From Azospirillum lipoferum 4B (GTDB lineage Bacteria > Pseudomonadota > Alphaproteobacteria > Azospirillales > Azospirillaceae), in the NCBI RefSeq assembly GCF_000283655.1, contig NC_016585.1, positions 819,501 through 883,500 of the forward strand: a stretch of 64,000 bases of DNA, given 5' to 3'. A model generated the notes under the pieces. It saw only the letters and a list, made by a program, of their open reading frames with translations, had not been told where the DNA came from and made no database searches. Every line of letters starts with the position of its first letter. Position 1 is the first letter of the stretch. Below, piece by piece: positions 53,149 through 61,082 of this stretch. The position numbers and the translations under genes were made by a program.

Positions 53149-53682
53149 TTACTCCTGCGTATCCAACATGAAGTGTCGAACCTTGTGCCGGTTTTCGATC
53201 AGTTCTTCGATGCTGGGTTCATCGCGCATGGCCCGGCCGATGGCGATCTTGGTGGCTTCGTAATTGGTGCGATAGAGATCGGCGCGATCGAGGTTCGGAT
53301 CGGTGGGGCAGCGCGGGTCGATCCAGACCATCACCAGAATGCACAGGTCATTGACCCGATCGCGCGGCAGCACGCCGTCGATGACGCAGTCCAGCACCGC
53401 GTCGGCCGTGGCGGCCTGGACGATGCCGCCGAACAGATCGACATAGGCGCTGGACTTCATCGTCACCTTGGACACCATCATGGTGGCCGGGCGAACCATC
53501 TGGTTGCAATCCCGCACCGCAAACATGCGGGTATGACCGGCGGTCTGCCCCATCATGGTGGCAAAGGCATGGCCGGCCGGACCGTCGACCGTGCCGATCA
53601 CGATCTCCGGCATGGCATCGGTGAACTGGCCTTCCTTGGCGAACACGGTGGCCTCGCCGACGCGAAACAGATGATTGCTCAT
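53149..53682 (-). CDS. Formaldehyde-activating enzyme (Fae)-like protein
   Basis: 177 residues with the Fae fold: VGEATV near the start, MMVSKVTMKSSAYVDLFGG, the AVLDCVIDGVLPRDRVNDLCILVMVWIDP core, and NYEATKIAIGRAM. In methylotrophs Fae condenses formaldehyde with tetrahydromethanopterin. No other pterin-pathway gene is in the window. Residues where I expect the catalytic His (about 18-27, DAMPEIVIG) lack a histidine, so the activity may differ. Start is Met at 53682; an alternative Met at 53727 overlaps the upstream stop as ATGA. Context (betaine demethylation) suggests handling released formaldehyde. Confidence 0.8.
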   Translation of the reverse strand: MSNHLFRVGEATVFAKEGQFTDAMPEIVIGTVDGPAGHAFATMMGQTAGHTRMFAVRDCNQMVRPATMMVSKVTMKSSAYVDLFGGIVQAATADAVLDCVIDGVLPRDRVNDLCILVMVWIDPRCPTDPNLDRADLYRTNYEATKIAIGRAMRDEPSIEELIENRHKVRHFMLDTQE

Positions 53683-53723
53683 GGGATCGTTGCTCTCTTT
53701 TTTACAAAGGGTGATAGTGCCGG

Positions 53724-55439
53724 TCATGCGGCACGGATGCCGTCCAGCAACCGTTCGATGCTGCGGCGCAGCAATTCGGTTTGGCCGGCCAGATCCGCCG
53801 CAGCGGTCAGTACGTGCCGTGTCGCGCTTTCGGTGTCGCGGGCACCGCTGGTGACATGCCGGGCGTTGCGGGCGACCACGCCCGCCCCGGATGCCGCCTG
53901 GTCGATGCTGGCGTGAATGGTGGCCGAGGCGGCGGCTTGCGCCTCCATCGACCGGGCGATGGCGAGCGAGATGGTGCTGATCTCCTCGATCACCGCGGTA
54001 ATGCTCTGCAGGGCCAGGGCGGCGTTGCCGGTTGCGTCCTGCATCGCCTGGATTCTGAACGAGACGTCCTGCGTCGCCTTTGCGGTCTGGCTGGCCAGCT
54101 GGCGCACCTCCTGCGCCACCACCGCGAAGCCTTTGCCGGCCTCGCCCGCGCGCGCGGCTTCGATGGTTGCATTCAGGGCCAGCAGATTGGTCTGTCCGGT
54201 GATCTCATCGATGATGCGGACGACGTTGCCGATGTCCTGGGCCGACTCCCGCAGGCTGTGCACCGACTCGTCCGCCTTGCGGGCCTGCTCGACCGCCGAC
54301 AAGGCGATGCGGGCGGAATCGTCGATGCGCAGGCGGATCTCGTCCAGCGACCGAAAGGTGTCGTCGGCCAATGCGGAGACGGACTGGACATTGCTTGCGA
54401 TCTGCTCGGCGGCCACGACGGTCGATGACGCCTGCTCGTTGGTGCGGTCAATGATGCCAGTCAACTGGCGCGCAGTGCCGTCGAGCGCTCCAGCCGACGA
54501 ATCCACCGTGTCCAGTCCCTCCATCGCCGTCCGTTCGAAATGGGAAATCAATTCCTCAAGGTGGGCCGCACGCAGGCGCTGGCGCCGACTGGCCGCAATG
54601 TCCTGGAAGGCCGCCCGGACATGCTCATTCGCAGGGGATTCGAGGATTTCATCAGGGGTGCCGATCTGCGTGATGCGCCCCGCTTCCATGAAGGCGATAT
54701 GGTCCGCCAGCCGCACCGCTTCGTCCGGCTCCTGGGTGGAAAGCAGCACCGTCGCACGATGCGACCGCTGCCATTCGAGGAACTCGGCCTCCAGCTCCTG
54801 CCGCAGGACAGGATCGACTCCGGCAAAGGGCACATCCATCAGCAAGATCGACGGATCGCCGATCAGGGTCCGCGCCAGACCGATCCGCAGCCGAACCTCG
54901 AACGGAACCTCGTGCGGGAGTTGGGCGGCGACATGGGCCAGCCCGATGCGTGTCAGCACGGCAAGCGCCCGGTCCCGACGGTCGCGCCGGCGCAGCCCGG
55001 CAACCTCAAGTCCGAAGGCGACATTGTCCAGAAGACTGCGATTCGGCATCAACGCCGCGGTGCCGAACGTCATCGCCATGGTGTCGCGGCGGACAGCCAC
55101 CAGATCGGCCGGCGTCATCGCCCCCATGTCGCGCCCGTTCAGGAACACGGTCCCGCCGGTGGGTTCGACCAGACGGTTCACCATGCGGATCAGGGTCGAC
55201 TTGCCGGAATTGGACCGGCCCAGCAACGCCAGTATCTTGCCGGCCGACAGGTCGAAGGAGACGCCGGCCACGGCCACCGTCGCGCCGGTTTCCCGCCGGA
55301 TGTCGGCGCGGTCCGCACCGGCCTGCAGCATGGCCAGAGCCTGTGCGGGATTGCCGCCATACAGCTTGCATAATCCCTCAGCCGACAAGATCACGCTGGC
55401 GGTCGACGCGATGTCCTGCATGTGTGCTGACGAATCCAT
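53724..55439 (-). CDS. Chimeric ProV-like pseudo-ATPase fused to methyl-accepting chemotaxis signalling domain
   Basis: 571 residues in one frame, no membrane segment. Residues 20-282 align with the betaine ABC ATPase ProV/OpuAA, including its N-terminal extension ([17 protein letters not shown]) and closing [18 protein letters not shown]. Catalytic motifs are ruined: Walker A GRSNSGKS (74-81) keeps Lys80; Q-loop Gln is Gly126; LSGGM is VPFEV (178-182); the Glu after Walker B is Val203 (MDVPF); the switch His is Gln236. ProV's CBS pair is replaced by an MCP domain (about 300-565) with hairpin tip [20 protein letters not shown] (409-428). It follows the betaine-binding-protein gene and precedes the fae-like gene. 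Inferred role: cytosolic chemoreceptor. Confidence 0.93.
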   Translation of the reverse strand: MDSSAHMQDIASTASVILSAEGLCKLYGGNPAQALAMLQAGADRADIRRETGATVAVAGVSFDLSAGKILALLGRSNSGKSTLIRMVNRLVEPTGGTVFLNGRDMGAMTPADLVAVRRDTMAMTFGTAALMPNRSLLDNVAFGLEVAGLRRRDRRDRALAVLTRIGLAHVAAQLPHEVPFEVRLRIGLARTLIGDPSILLMDVPFAGVDPVLRQELEAEFLEWQRSHRATVLLSTQEPDEAVRLADHIAFMEAGRITQIGTPDEILESPANEHVRAAFQDIAASRRQRLRAAHLEELISHFERTAMEGLDTVDSSAGALDGTARQLTGIIDRTNEQASSTVVAAEQIASNVQSVSALADDTFRSLDEIRLRIDDSARIALSAVEQARKADESVHSLRESAQDIGNVVRIIDEITGQTNLLALNATIEAARAGEAGKGFAVVAQEVRQLASQTAKATQDVSFRIQAMQDATGNAALALQSITAVIEEISTISLAIARSMEAQAAASATIHASIDQAASGAGVVARNARHVTSGARDTESATRHVLTAAADLAGQTELLRRSIERLLDGIRAA

Positions 55440-55608
55440 CGGCGATCCCGATCATCGAGTGGCTAGGGAGTGGCTGGGAGTGGCTGAAGGCGGGAATGGC
55501 TGGAGACGGCCATCCCACACGCATACGCGTTCAGAACGGACCGCCTCCACGAACTGCACAGGAAAGGGTAAGCGGCCACCGCGCCGACGGTGGTGGCTCG
55601 CCCGCGGA
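55440..55608. other. Gap between binding-protein and chemoreceptor genes, with short repeats
   Basis: 169 bp. Three copies of GAGTGGCT start at 55457, 55468 and 55478 (10-11 bp period, plus strand), just upstream of the chimeric gene in its reading direction. They could be a regulatory site or leader element, or slippage debris. No gene is visible. Confidence 0.4.
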
Positions 55609-56499
55609 TCAAAGCTTGCCGGTGACCCAGTAATCGATCCGGGCCTTGTTGTTCTTGATGTAATTGTCGACCGCCTTCTCATAGCTGGACTGGCGGGCTT
55701 CCTGCATCATCGCCTCCAGATCGCCAATCGGCAGGACCATGCGATTCAGGAACTCGTAGACTTCCGGATGATCCTGGTAGAAACCCTTCCGGACGATGGC
55801 GTTCACGCTCTCCAGCCCGCCCAGAGCGCCCTTCGGATCGTCGATGTAGCGCAGCTTCCAGTTGGCGAACATCCAGTGCGGGCTCCAGCTCGTCACGACG
55901 ATCCACTCGTTGCGCTTCATGGCGCGCTCCAGAGCGGCGAGCATCGCGGCATCGCTGGCCGACACCAGCTGCATTCCCTTCAGATCATAGGTCTTCAGCG
56001 CCTTCTCCGACGCCTGCATCAGCCCCGAACCCGGATCGATGCCCTGGATCTTGCCGCCCAGCTGCTTCTGCACCTCGGGCTTCTTCAGGTCTTCGATGGA
56101 TTTGACCTGGTCGACGGGAATATAGTCCGGCACCACCCAGCCCAGACGGGCGCGGGTGTAGAGCGGGCCGAGGTCGACGATGTCCTTGCCGACCTTGTCG
56201 AGATAGGGCTTGTGGGTCAGCGGCTGCCAGGACATCAGCATGGCATCCAGCTTGCCGCTGGCGATGCCCTGATACTGGATGCCGATATCGGCCATGGTCA
56301 GCTCGACCTTGTAGCCGAACCGCTCCTCGATCACATGCTTGGCCAGCTTCGTCACCGCCTCGGCGTCCGACCAGGCGGTCCAGCCGATGTTGATGGACTT
56401 CTCCGCCGCCTGCGCCTTATTGGCGATCGCACCGGCCCCAACACCGACGGTCATGGCCGCCGACAGCAGAATGCCCAAGGCTTTACCGAAGATTTTCAT
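55609..56499 (-). CDS. Glycine betaine/proline-betaine periplasmic binding protein (ProX/OpuAC type)
   Basis: 296 residues with a signal peptide (about 1-31, ending KAQAAE). The mature protein carries Trp residues expected for the aromatic cage that binds quaternary amines (IGWTAWSDAEAV; MLMSWQPLTHKPYLD; TSWSPHWMFANWKL). AGAGGAGG precedes the ATG. It would bind betaine-like ligands in the periplasm. No ProW-type permease is next to it; the next gene in its direction is the ProV-like/chemoreceptor chimera. It is divergent from gbcA with 635 bp between. Confidence 0.9.
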   Translation of the reverse strand: MKIFGKALGILLSAAMTVGVGAGAIANKAQAAEKSINIGWTAWSDAEAVTKLAKHVIEERFGYKVELTMADIGIQYQGIASGKLDAMLMSWQPLTHKPYLDKVGKDIVDLGPLYTRARLGWVVPDYIPVDQVKSIEDLKKPEVQKQLGGKIQGIDPGSGLMQASEKALKTYDLKGMQLVSASDAAMLAALERAMKRNEWIVVTSWSPHWMFANWKLRYIDDPKGALGGLESVNAIVRKGFYQDHPEVYEFLNRMVLPIGDLEAMMQEARQSSYEKAVDNYIKNNKARIDYWVTGKL

Positions 56500-57134
56500 C
56501 AAGAAGCCTCCTCTTATCGTTTGTTTGTTTGGATCGGCTGATTCGCCATGCGGAGACGCTTGTACCGGACGTGTGCAAGTGCCCCGGCAGATCACCCCCG
56601 TCTTGCCGATGGCCGTGACCGGGCGAAGGACCCGCATTCAGCTTGCGGATGGTCGATCACCGTCGCGGATGAAGGCGGAAAGCCGATTCCAACTGATGCG
56701 AACCGTTGCGGACATCAGTATCGATTGAGGAAGAATGCCGGGCCTGAAAGCAAAAAACCTTCATCAGAGCGGCAATTCGTATCGGATTTGCGACAGCCTC
56801 GCACGAACCCCGCCCGGCCTGCGAATTCTGCACAGCCTGCAAGCCGATACCTTGAAAAGGTCTGCGGCGGACAAACCTTCACCACCGCTCGACGAAGCGG
56901 CCATCGCCGTTGAACAATCGCGTCATGTCGCAAACCGACCATTGCCGAAGTCCGGCTGGCGCAAAAAGACCGGACTGGCTGTCGGCCTTTTTAAAGTTGA
57001 TGTCGCAATCCAGAACGCGGCGCGCTCCGGCGAGCGGCACGCTGTGCTCCGTGGAATCGAGAAAAGCACAGCCCGGTCAAGGTTGAGACGGTTCCGCGAA
57101 CACACGGCCCCACTCCCGCAGAAGGTCAACCGTC
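56500..57134. promoter_or_regulatory. Long divergent control region between binding-protein operon and gbcA
   Basis: 635 bp without a convincing gene. A shared motif TGTCGCAA-(A/T)-(C)C occurs three times: minus strand at 56784-56795, plus strand at 56926-56936 and 57001-57011. A fourth TGTCGCAAA is upstream of dgcA (60987). These are candidate sites for the GbdR-type regulators. The composition is less GC-rich than the flanking genes. Confidence 0.5.
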
Positions 57135-58415
57135 ATGTCGTCCGAGATCTCCATAGAAACCCTGCTGACGCGCCGCAAGAAGGGGTACAGCCTGGAAGCC
57201 CCGTTCTACACAAGCGAGGAAATTTTCAAGCTGGACATGGAGATCATCTTCGGCCGCCACTGGCTGCATGTGGGCGTCGAACCGGACGTGCCGGAGCCGG
57301 GCGACGTGATGGTGGTGGATATCGGCAAGACGTCCGTCATCGTCATGCGCGACGACGACATGGAACTGCGCGCCTATCACAATGTCTGCCGCCATCGCGG
57401 CGCGCGCATCATCCTCAAGGAAAAGACCTCGGTCGGCAATCTGGTGTGCAGCTATCACCAGTGGACCTACGGCCAGGACGGCGAGCTTCTGTTCGCCGAG
57501 CATATGGGCAACGATTTCGACCGCAAGTGCCGGAACCTGAAAAAGGTGCACATCCGGTCCGTCGGCGGCCTGATCTTCATCTGCCTGGCGGAGGAGGCTC
57601 CGGACGACATCGACCGCATGGCGGCGGCCATCGAGCCCTACATCCTTCCGCACGACCTGAAGAACTGCAAGGTCGCCAAGACGGTGGACCTGATCGAGAA
57701 GGGCAACTGGAAGCTCACGATGGAAAACAATCGTGAATGCTACCACTGCGTCGGCAACCATCCGGAACTGACCATCCCGCTGTTCGAATACGGCTTCGGC
57801 TTCGCCCCCGACGGCACCAACCCGAAGCGGATGGAGCACGCCGCGAAGTACGAGGCGCTGGTGCAGTCCTGCCACCTCGGCTGGGAGGCGGCCGGCTTCC
57901 CCAGCCGCGAGGTCGAGCGCCTGACCGACGTCACCGGCTTCCGCACCGAACGCCTGCCGCTGGACGGCGCCGGCGAGGCCCACACCAAGGACACCCGCAG
58001 CGCGTCGCAGAAGCTGCTGGGGTCGATCACCGAGCGCAAGCTGGGCGCCCTGTCCTTCTGGACCCAGCCGAACTCGTGGAACCACTTCATGAGCGACCAC
58101 ATCGTGACCTTCTCGGTGTTCCCGCTCGGTCCCGACCGCAACCTGCTGCGCACCCGCTGGCTGGTCCACAAGGACGCGGTCGAGGGCGTCGACTACGACC
58201 TGAACCGCCTGACCGAGGTGTGGGAGGCGACCAACCAGCAGGATGCCGATCTGGTCGAGATCTCGCACAACGGCGCCATCAGCCCCGCCTACGAGCCCGG
58301 CCCCTATTCGCCCTACACCGAGCCGCTCGTCGAGAAGTTCACGGATTGGTATGTCAGCCGCATGTCCGAGCATCTGCTGGGCAAGCAGGCCGCGGTGGGC
58401 GTCGCCGCCGAGTAA
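57135..58415 (+). CDS. gbcA: Glycine betaine monooxygenase, Rieske oxygenase subunit
   Basis: 426 residues. The Rieske centre ligands are Cys85, His87, Cys105 and His108 (CRHRG; CSYHQW). The mononuclear iron site is in ENNRECYHCVGNH, with His204 and His209; the bridging acid is Glu201 rather than the usual Asp, as in other quaternary-ammonium Rieske enzymes. It demethylates glycine betaine to dimethylglycine with release of formaldehyde, using electrons from the reductase encoded next. It could in principle take a related betaine; the neighbours strongly favour glycine betaine. Confidence 0.93.
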   Translation: MSSEISIETLLTRRKKGYSLEAPFYTSEEIFKLDMEIIFGRHWLHVGVEPDVPEPGDVMVVDIGKTSVIVMRDDDMELRAYHNVCRHRGARIILKEKTSVGNLVCSYHQWTYGQDGELLFAEHMGNDFDRKCRNLKKVHIRSVGGLIFICLAEEAPDDIDRMAAAIEPYILPHDLKNCKVAKTVDLIEKGNWKLTMENNRECYHCVGNHPELTIPLFEYGFGFAPDGTNPKRMEHAAKYEALVQSCHLGWEAAGFPSREVERLTDVTGFRTERLPLDGAGEAHTKDTRSASQKLLGSITERKLGALSFWTQPNSWNHFMSDHIVTFSVFPLGPDRNLLRTRWLVHKDAVEGVDYDLNRLTEVWEATNQQDADLVEISHNGAISPAYEPGPYSPYTEPLVEKFTDWYVSRMSEHLLGKQAAVGVAAE

Positions 58416-58425
58416 CGCGATGCCA

Positions 58426-58460
58426 GGGCGGTCCCGGCCGGCAAGCCGCCGGGATCGCCC
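58426..58460 (+). other. Stable intercistronic hairpin between gbcA and gbcB
   Basis: Arms of 15 bases (58426-58440 and 58446-58460) pair at 14 positions, including one G-U, around a 5-base loop. There is no T-run. In the 69-bp gap between co-directional genes it may attenuate gbcB or protect the gbcA message from decay. Confidence 0.65.
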
Positions 58461-58484
58461 GTTGTTCACGGCTGAAGGAGAGAG

Positions 58485-59621
58485 ATGACGATGCAGCAGG
58501 ATGCGGCTCCGGCTCCGGTCAGGGACTGGGATCCCGAAATCGACGACACGCTGGTGTGCCGGGCGGTGCGGGACGAAACGCATGACGTGAAGACCTTCGT
58601 CTTCGCACCGAAGCGCCCCTGCCTGTTCCGGTTCAAGCCGGGCCAGTTCATCACGCTGGAATTGCCCATCGGCGGTGAAACCGTTCAGCGCAGCTACACC
58701 GTCTCCTCTTCCGCCGCGCGGCCGCACCGGCTTTCCATCACCGTCAAGCGCGTGCCCGGCGGCCCGGTGTCGAACTGGCTGCACGACACTCTGAAGCCCG
58801 GCGACACGATCCGCGCGGTCGGTCCGCTCGGCGAGTTCACGCCCGGCGAGTCCGAGAAGCCGCGCAAGTTCCTGTTCCTGTCAGGCGGCAGCGGCGTCAC
58901 GCCCCTGATGTCGATGACCCGGACCTTCGACGATCTGGGCGAGGATCATGATATCGTCTTCGTCCACGCCGCCCGCACGCCGGCCGACATCGTCTTTCGC
59001 CGCGAACTGGACGCGCTGACCGGTCCCGGCCGCCGCCTGCGCGTCGCGCATGTCTGCGAGGGCATCGGCACCGAGGCCCATTGGGCCGGTTTCACCGGCC
59101 GGCTGTCTCTGCCGATGCTGGGACTGATCGCTCCGGATTTCATGGAGCGCGAGGTCTATGTCTGCGGTCCCGGACCCTTCATGAAGGCGGTGCGCAGCTT
59201 CCTGGAAGGGGGTGGCTTCGATATGAGCCGCTACCACCAGGAAAGTTTCAACTTCGAGGAAATGGCCGCGGAACTCGCAGCCGGACATGCCGCGGAAGAC
59301 CTGTCGGCCCAGGCGGCAGCGATCCAGGCCGCACCGGCCGGGGAAGCGCCGGCCTCGGCCGGGTTCCGCATCGAATTCACGAAGACCGGCAAGGTCTTCA
59401 CCTGCCCGCCCGACATGGCGGTGGCGGATGCCGCATCGGCCGCCGACATCCGGGTTCCGACCTCCTGCTCGCGCGGGTTGTGCGGAACCTGCAAGACGAA
59501 ATTGATCTCCGGCACCGTGGAAATGAACCACACCGGCGGCATTCGCAAACGCGAAATCGACCAGGGGTTGATTCTGCTTTGCTGCAGCCGCCCGACCAGC
59601 GATCTGGTGATAGAACGCTAG
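58485..59621 (+). CDS. gbcB: Glycine betaine monooxygenase, ferredoxin-reductase subunit
   Basis: 378 residues: FAD domain (RSYT at 69-72), NAD domain (FLSGGSGVTP; CGPGPFM at 227-233) and a C-terminal plant-type 2Fe-2S ferredoxin (Cys328, Cys333 and Cys336 in CSRGLCGTC, and Cys366 in LLCCSRP). It passes electrons from NAD(P)H to GbcA. GGAGAGAG precedes the ATG; an in-frame ATG two codons later is an alternative. Confidence 0.93.
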   Translation: MTMQQDAAPAPVRDWDPEIDDTLVCRAVRDETHDVKTFVFAPKRPCLFRFKPGQFITLELPIGGETVQRSYTVSSSAARPHRLSITVKRVPGGPVSNWLHDTLKPGDTIRAVGPLGEFTPGESEKPRKFLFLSGGSGVTPLMSMTRTFDDLGEDHDIVFVHAARTPADIVFRRELDALTGPGRRLRVAHVCEGIGTEAHWAGFTGRLSLPMLGLIAPDFMEREVYVCGPGPFMKAVRSFLEGGGFDMSRYHQESFNFEEMAAELAAGHAAEDLSAQAAAIQAAPAGEAPASAGFRIEFTKTGKVFTCPPDMAVADAASAADIRVPTSCSRGLCGTCKTKLISGTVEMNHTGGIRKREIDQGLILLCCSRPTSDLVIER

Positions 59622-59690
59622 GATCGTTGCCATTGAATTGTCTTCCGGGCGCAGGCCAGTGAGGCTAGCATCCGGAATGACGGATCGAAA

Positions 59691-59732
59691 GCGATCAGAC
59701 CGGGGCGATCAGACTGGGGCGATCAGCTCTGG
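59691..59732 (+). repeat. Three 14-bp direct repeats upstream of the GbdR-like gene
   Basis: GCGATCAGACYGGG is repeated at 59691 and 59705, with a partial copy at 59719 (GCGATCAGCTCTGG). The exact 14-bp period just before the gene suggests stacked regulator sites or a leader element. Confidence 0.55.
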
Positions 59733-59758
59733 GGCCGTCGGACTGGGAGGATGTCCTG

Positions 59759-60913
59759 GTGGGGAAGACAGTGGAATATCGCCGTTTCGGCGGTAGCGGT
59801 CCCGCACCCCGGCAGGAGGAACGCGCGCTTTTGTCGGTCGGGTTCATCCTGACCAACAACTTTACGCTGACGGCGCTCGCCCCCTTCATCGACGCCCTGC
59901 GGCTGGCCGCCGACGAAGGCGACAGATCGCGACAGATCCGCTGCCGCTGGACCATCATGGGGTCGCGGCCGGAACCGGTGATGTCCAGTTGCGGCATCGG
60001 CGTCGCCCGCTGGGAGCCGCTGACCGATCCCCGCCGCTTCGACTATCTGGTCGTGGTGGGCGGGCTGCTGCACGCCGGCCCGCAACTCGACGACGAGACG
60101 CTGGCCTATCTGCGCGCCGCGGCATCCTATGGCGTGACCCTGGTCGGCGTGTGCACCGGCAGCTTCGTGCTGAGCCGCATCGGCCTGATGAAGAACCGGC
60201 GCTGCTGCGTCAGCTGGTACCATCACAGCGATTTCATCGAGGAATTTCCCGATCTGGTGCCGGTGGCCGACCAACTCTACGTGGTGGACCGCGACCGCAT
60301 CACCTGCTCGGGCGGCGCCGGGGTGGCGGATCTGGCCGCCTTCCTGATCGAGCGCCATCTGGGCCGCGCCACGGCGCAGAAAACCATGCATATCCTGCTG
60401 ATCGACAAGGCCCGTCCGGCCAGCCAGTCGCAACCGCAGCCGCCGACGGTCATGGAGATCACCAACGACCGGGTCCGCCGCGCCCTGCTGCTGATGGAGC
60501 AGCACATCAGCGATCCCCTGTCGGTGGAAGAGATCGTCGGTCGCCTGAACGTCAGCACCCGGCAGTTCGAACGGCTGTTCCGGCTGGCCGTGGGCACCAG
60601 CCCGGCCACCTATTACCGCAGCCTGCGCCTGCGCTATGGCCACTGGCTGCTGCGCAACACCAAGCTCTCGGTCACCGCCATCGCGAACGAGGCCGGCTTC
60701 GCCGACTGCGCGCATTTCTCCCGCCAGTTCCGGGAGTTGTTCGGCGTCCCGCCATCGGAGGTGCGGCGCACCGCCGGACCGGATGTGGAGGCCGACCCGC
60801 ATTTTTCGCCTCTTGCCGCTTTCCGGCGTGCCGACGGCGATACCCTCCTGCCCGACCGCCGCCTGTTCGAGGATCCCGCGCCGATTGTCCAGGATGGCGC
60901 ACCGGTGGAATGA
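59759..60913 (+). CDS. GlxA/GbdR-family AraC-type regulator (second of two)
   Basis: 384 residues, same architecture as the regulator at 48.7 kb: a PfpI-like domain with retained Cys (VGVCTGSFVL) and an AraC HTH pair (LSVEEIVGRLNVSTRQFERLFR; VTAIANEAGFADCAHFSRQFRE). A GTG start is likely: GGGAGG lies 8 bp upstream, while an ATG at 59751 is out of frame. It has a 50-residue C-terminal extension absent from the first copy. It sits between gbcAB and dgcAB, the usual place of the betaine/dimethylglycine activator. Confidence 0.9.
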   Translation: MGKTVEYRRFGGSGPAPRQEERALLSVGFILTNNFTLTALAPFIDALRLAADEGDRSRQIRCRWTIMGSRPEPVMSSCGIGVARWEPLTDPRRFDYLVVVGGLLHAGPQLDDETLAYLRAAASYGVTLVGVCTGSFVLSRIGLMKNRRCCVSWYHHSDFIEEFPDLVPVADQLYVVDRDRITCSGGAGVADLAAFLIERHLGRATAQKTMHILLIDKARPASQSQPQPPTVMEITNDRVRRALLLMEQHISDPLSVEEIVGRLNVSTRQFERLFRLAVGTSPATYYRSLRLRYGHWLLRNTKLSVTAIANEAGFADCAHFSRQFRELFGVPPSEVRRTAGPDVEADPHFSPLAAFRRADGDTLLPDRRLFEDPAPIVQDGAPVE

Positions 60914-60986
60914 CGGGCGACAGTTGCCGCAAATTTTCTCCGAAAATTCAAATACTTGATCGAGCCGTACCGCTCCACTCCGCCCC

Positions 60987-61029
60987 TGTCGCAAAAAGGT
61001 AATTCCCGGTCGCGGGGGGCAACGCGACA
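60987..61029. promoter_or_regulatory. Candidate regulator site upstream of dgcA
   Basis: TGTCGC (60987-60992) and its complement GCGACA (61024-61029) flank a GC-rich spacer about 55 bp before the dgcA ATG. The left half continues as TGTCGCAAA, like the motif found three times upstream of gbcA. Confidence 0.4.
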
Positions 61030-61082
61030 ATGGCCGCGATGGTGAATTCTTGGCAGGCTCAATACTGGGGATCGTTCCTGCC

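Noticed and set aside
53724-55439. Possibility that the ProV-MCP fusion is a frameshift or assembly artefact
   Set aside because: The frame is continuous, a helical linker joins the domains, the ABC motifs are consistently decayed as expected for a retained sensor, and no separate start or stop lies at the junction. Resequencing would still be decisive.
53724-55439. Calling the chimera a functional betaine transport ATPase
   Set aside because: Q-loop, signature, catalytic Glu and switch His are all replaced, so ATP-driven transport is not credible.
56500-57134. Protein-coding gene in the long divergent region upstream of gbcA
   Set aside because: The frames there lack ribosome-binding sites, show no coding bias and run into gbcA in the wrong frame.
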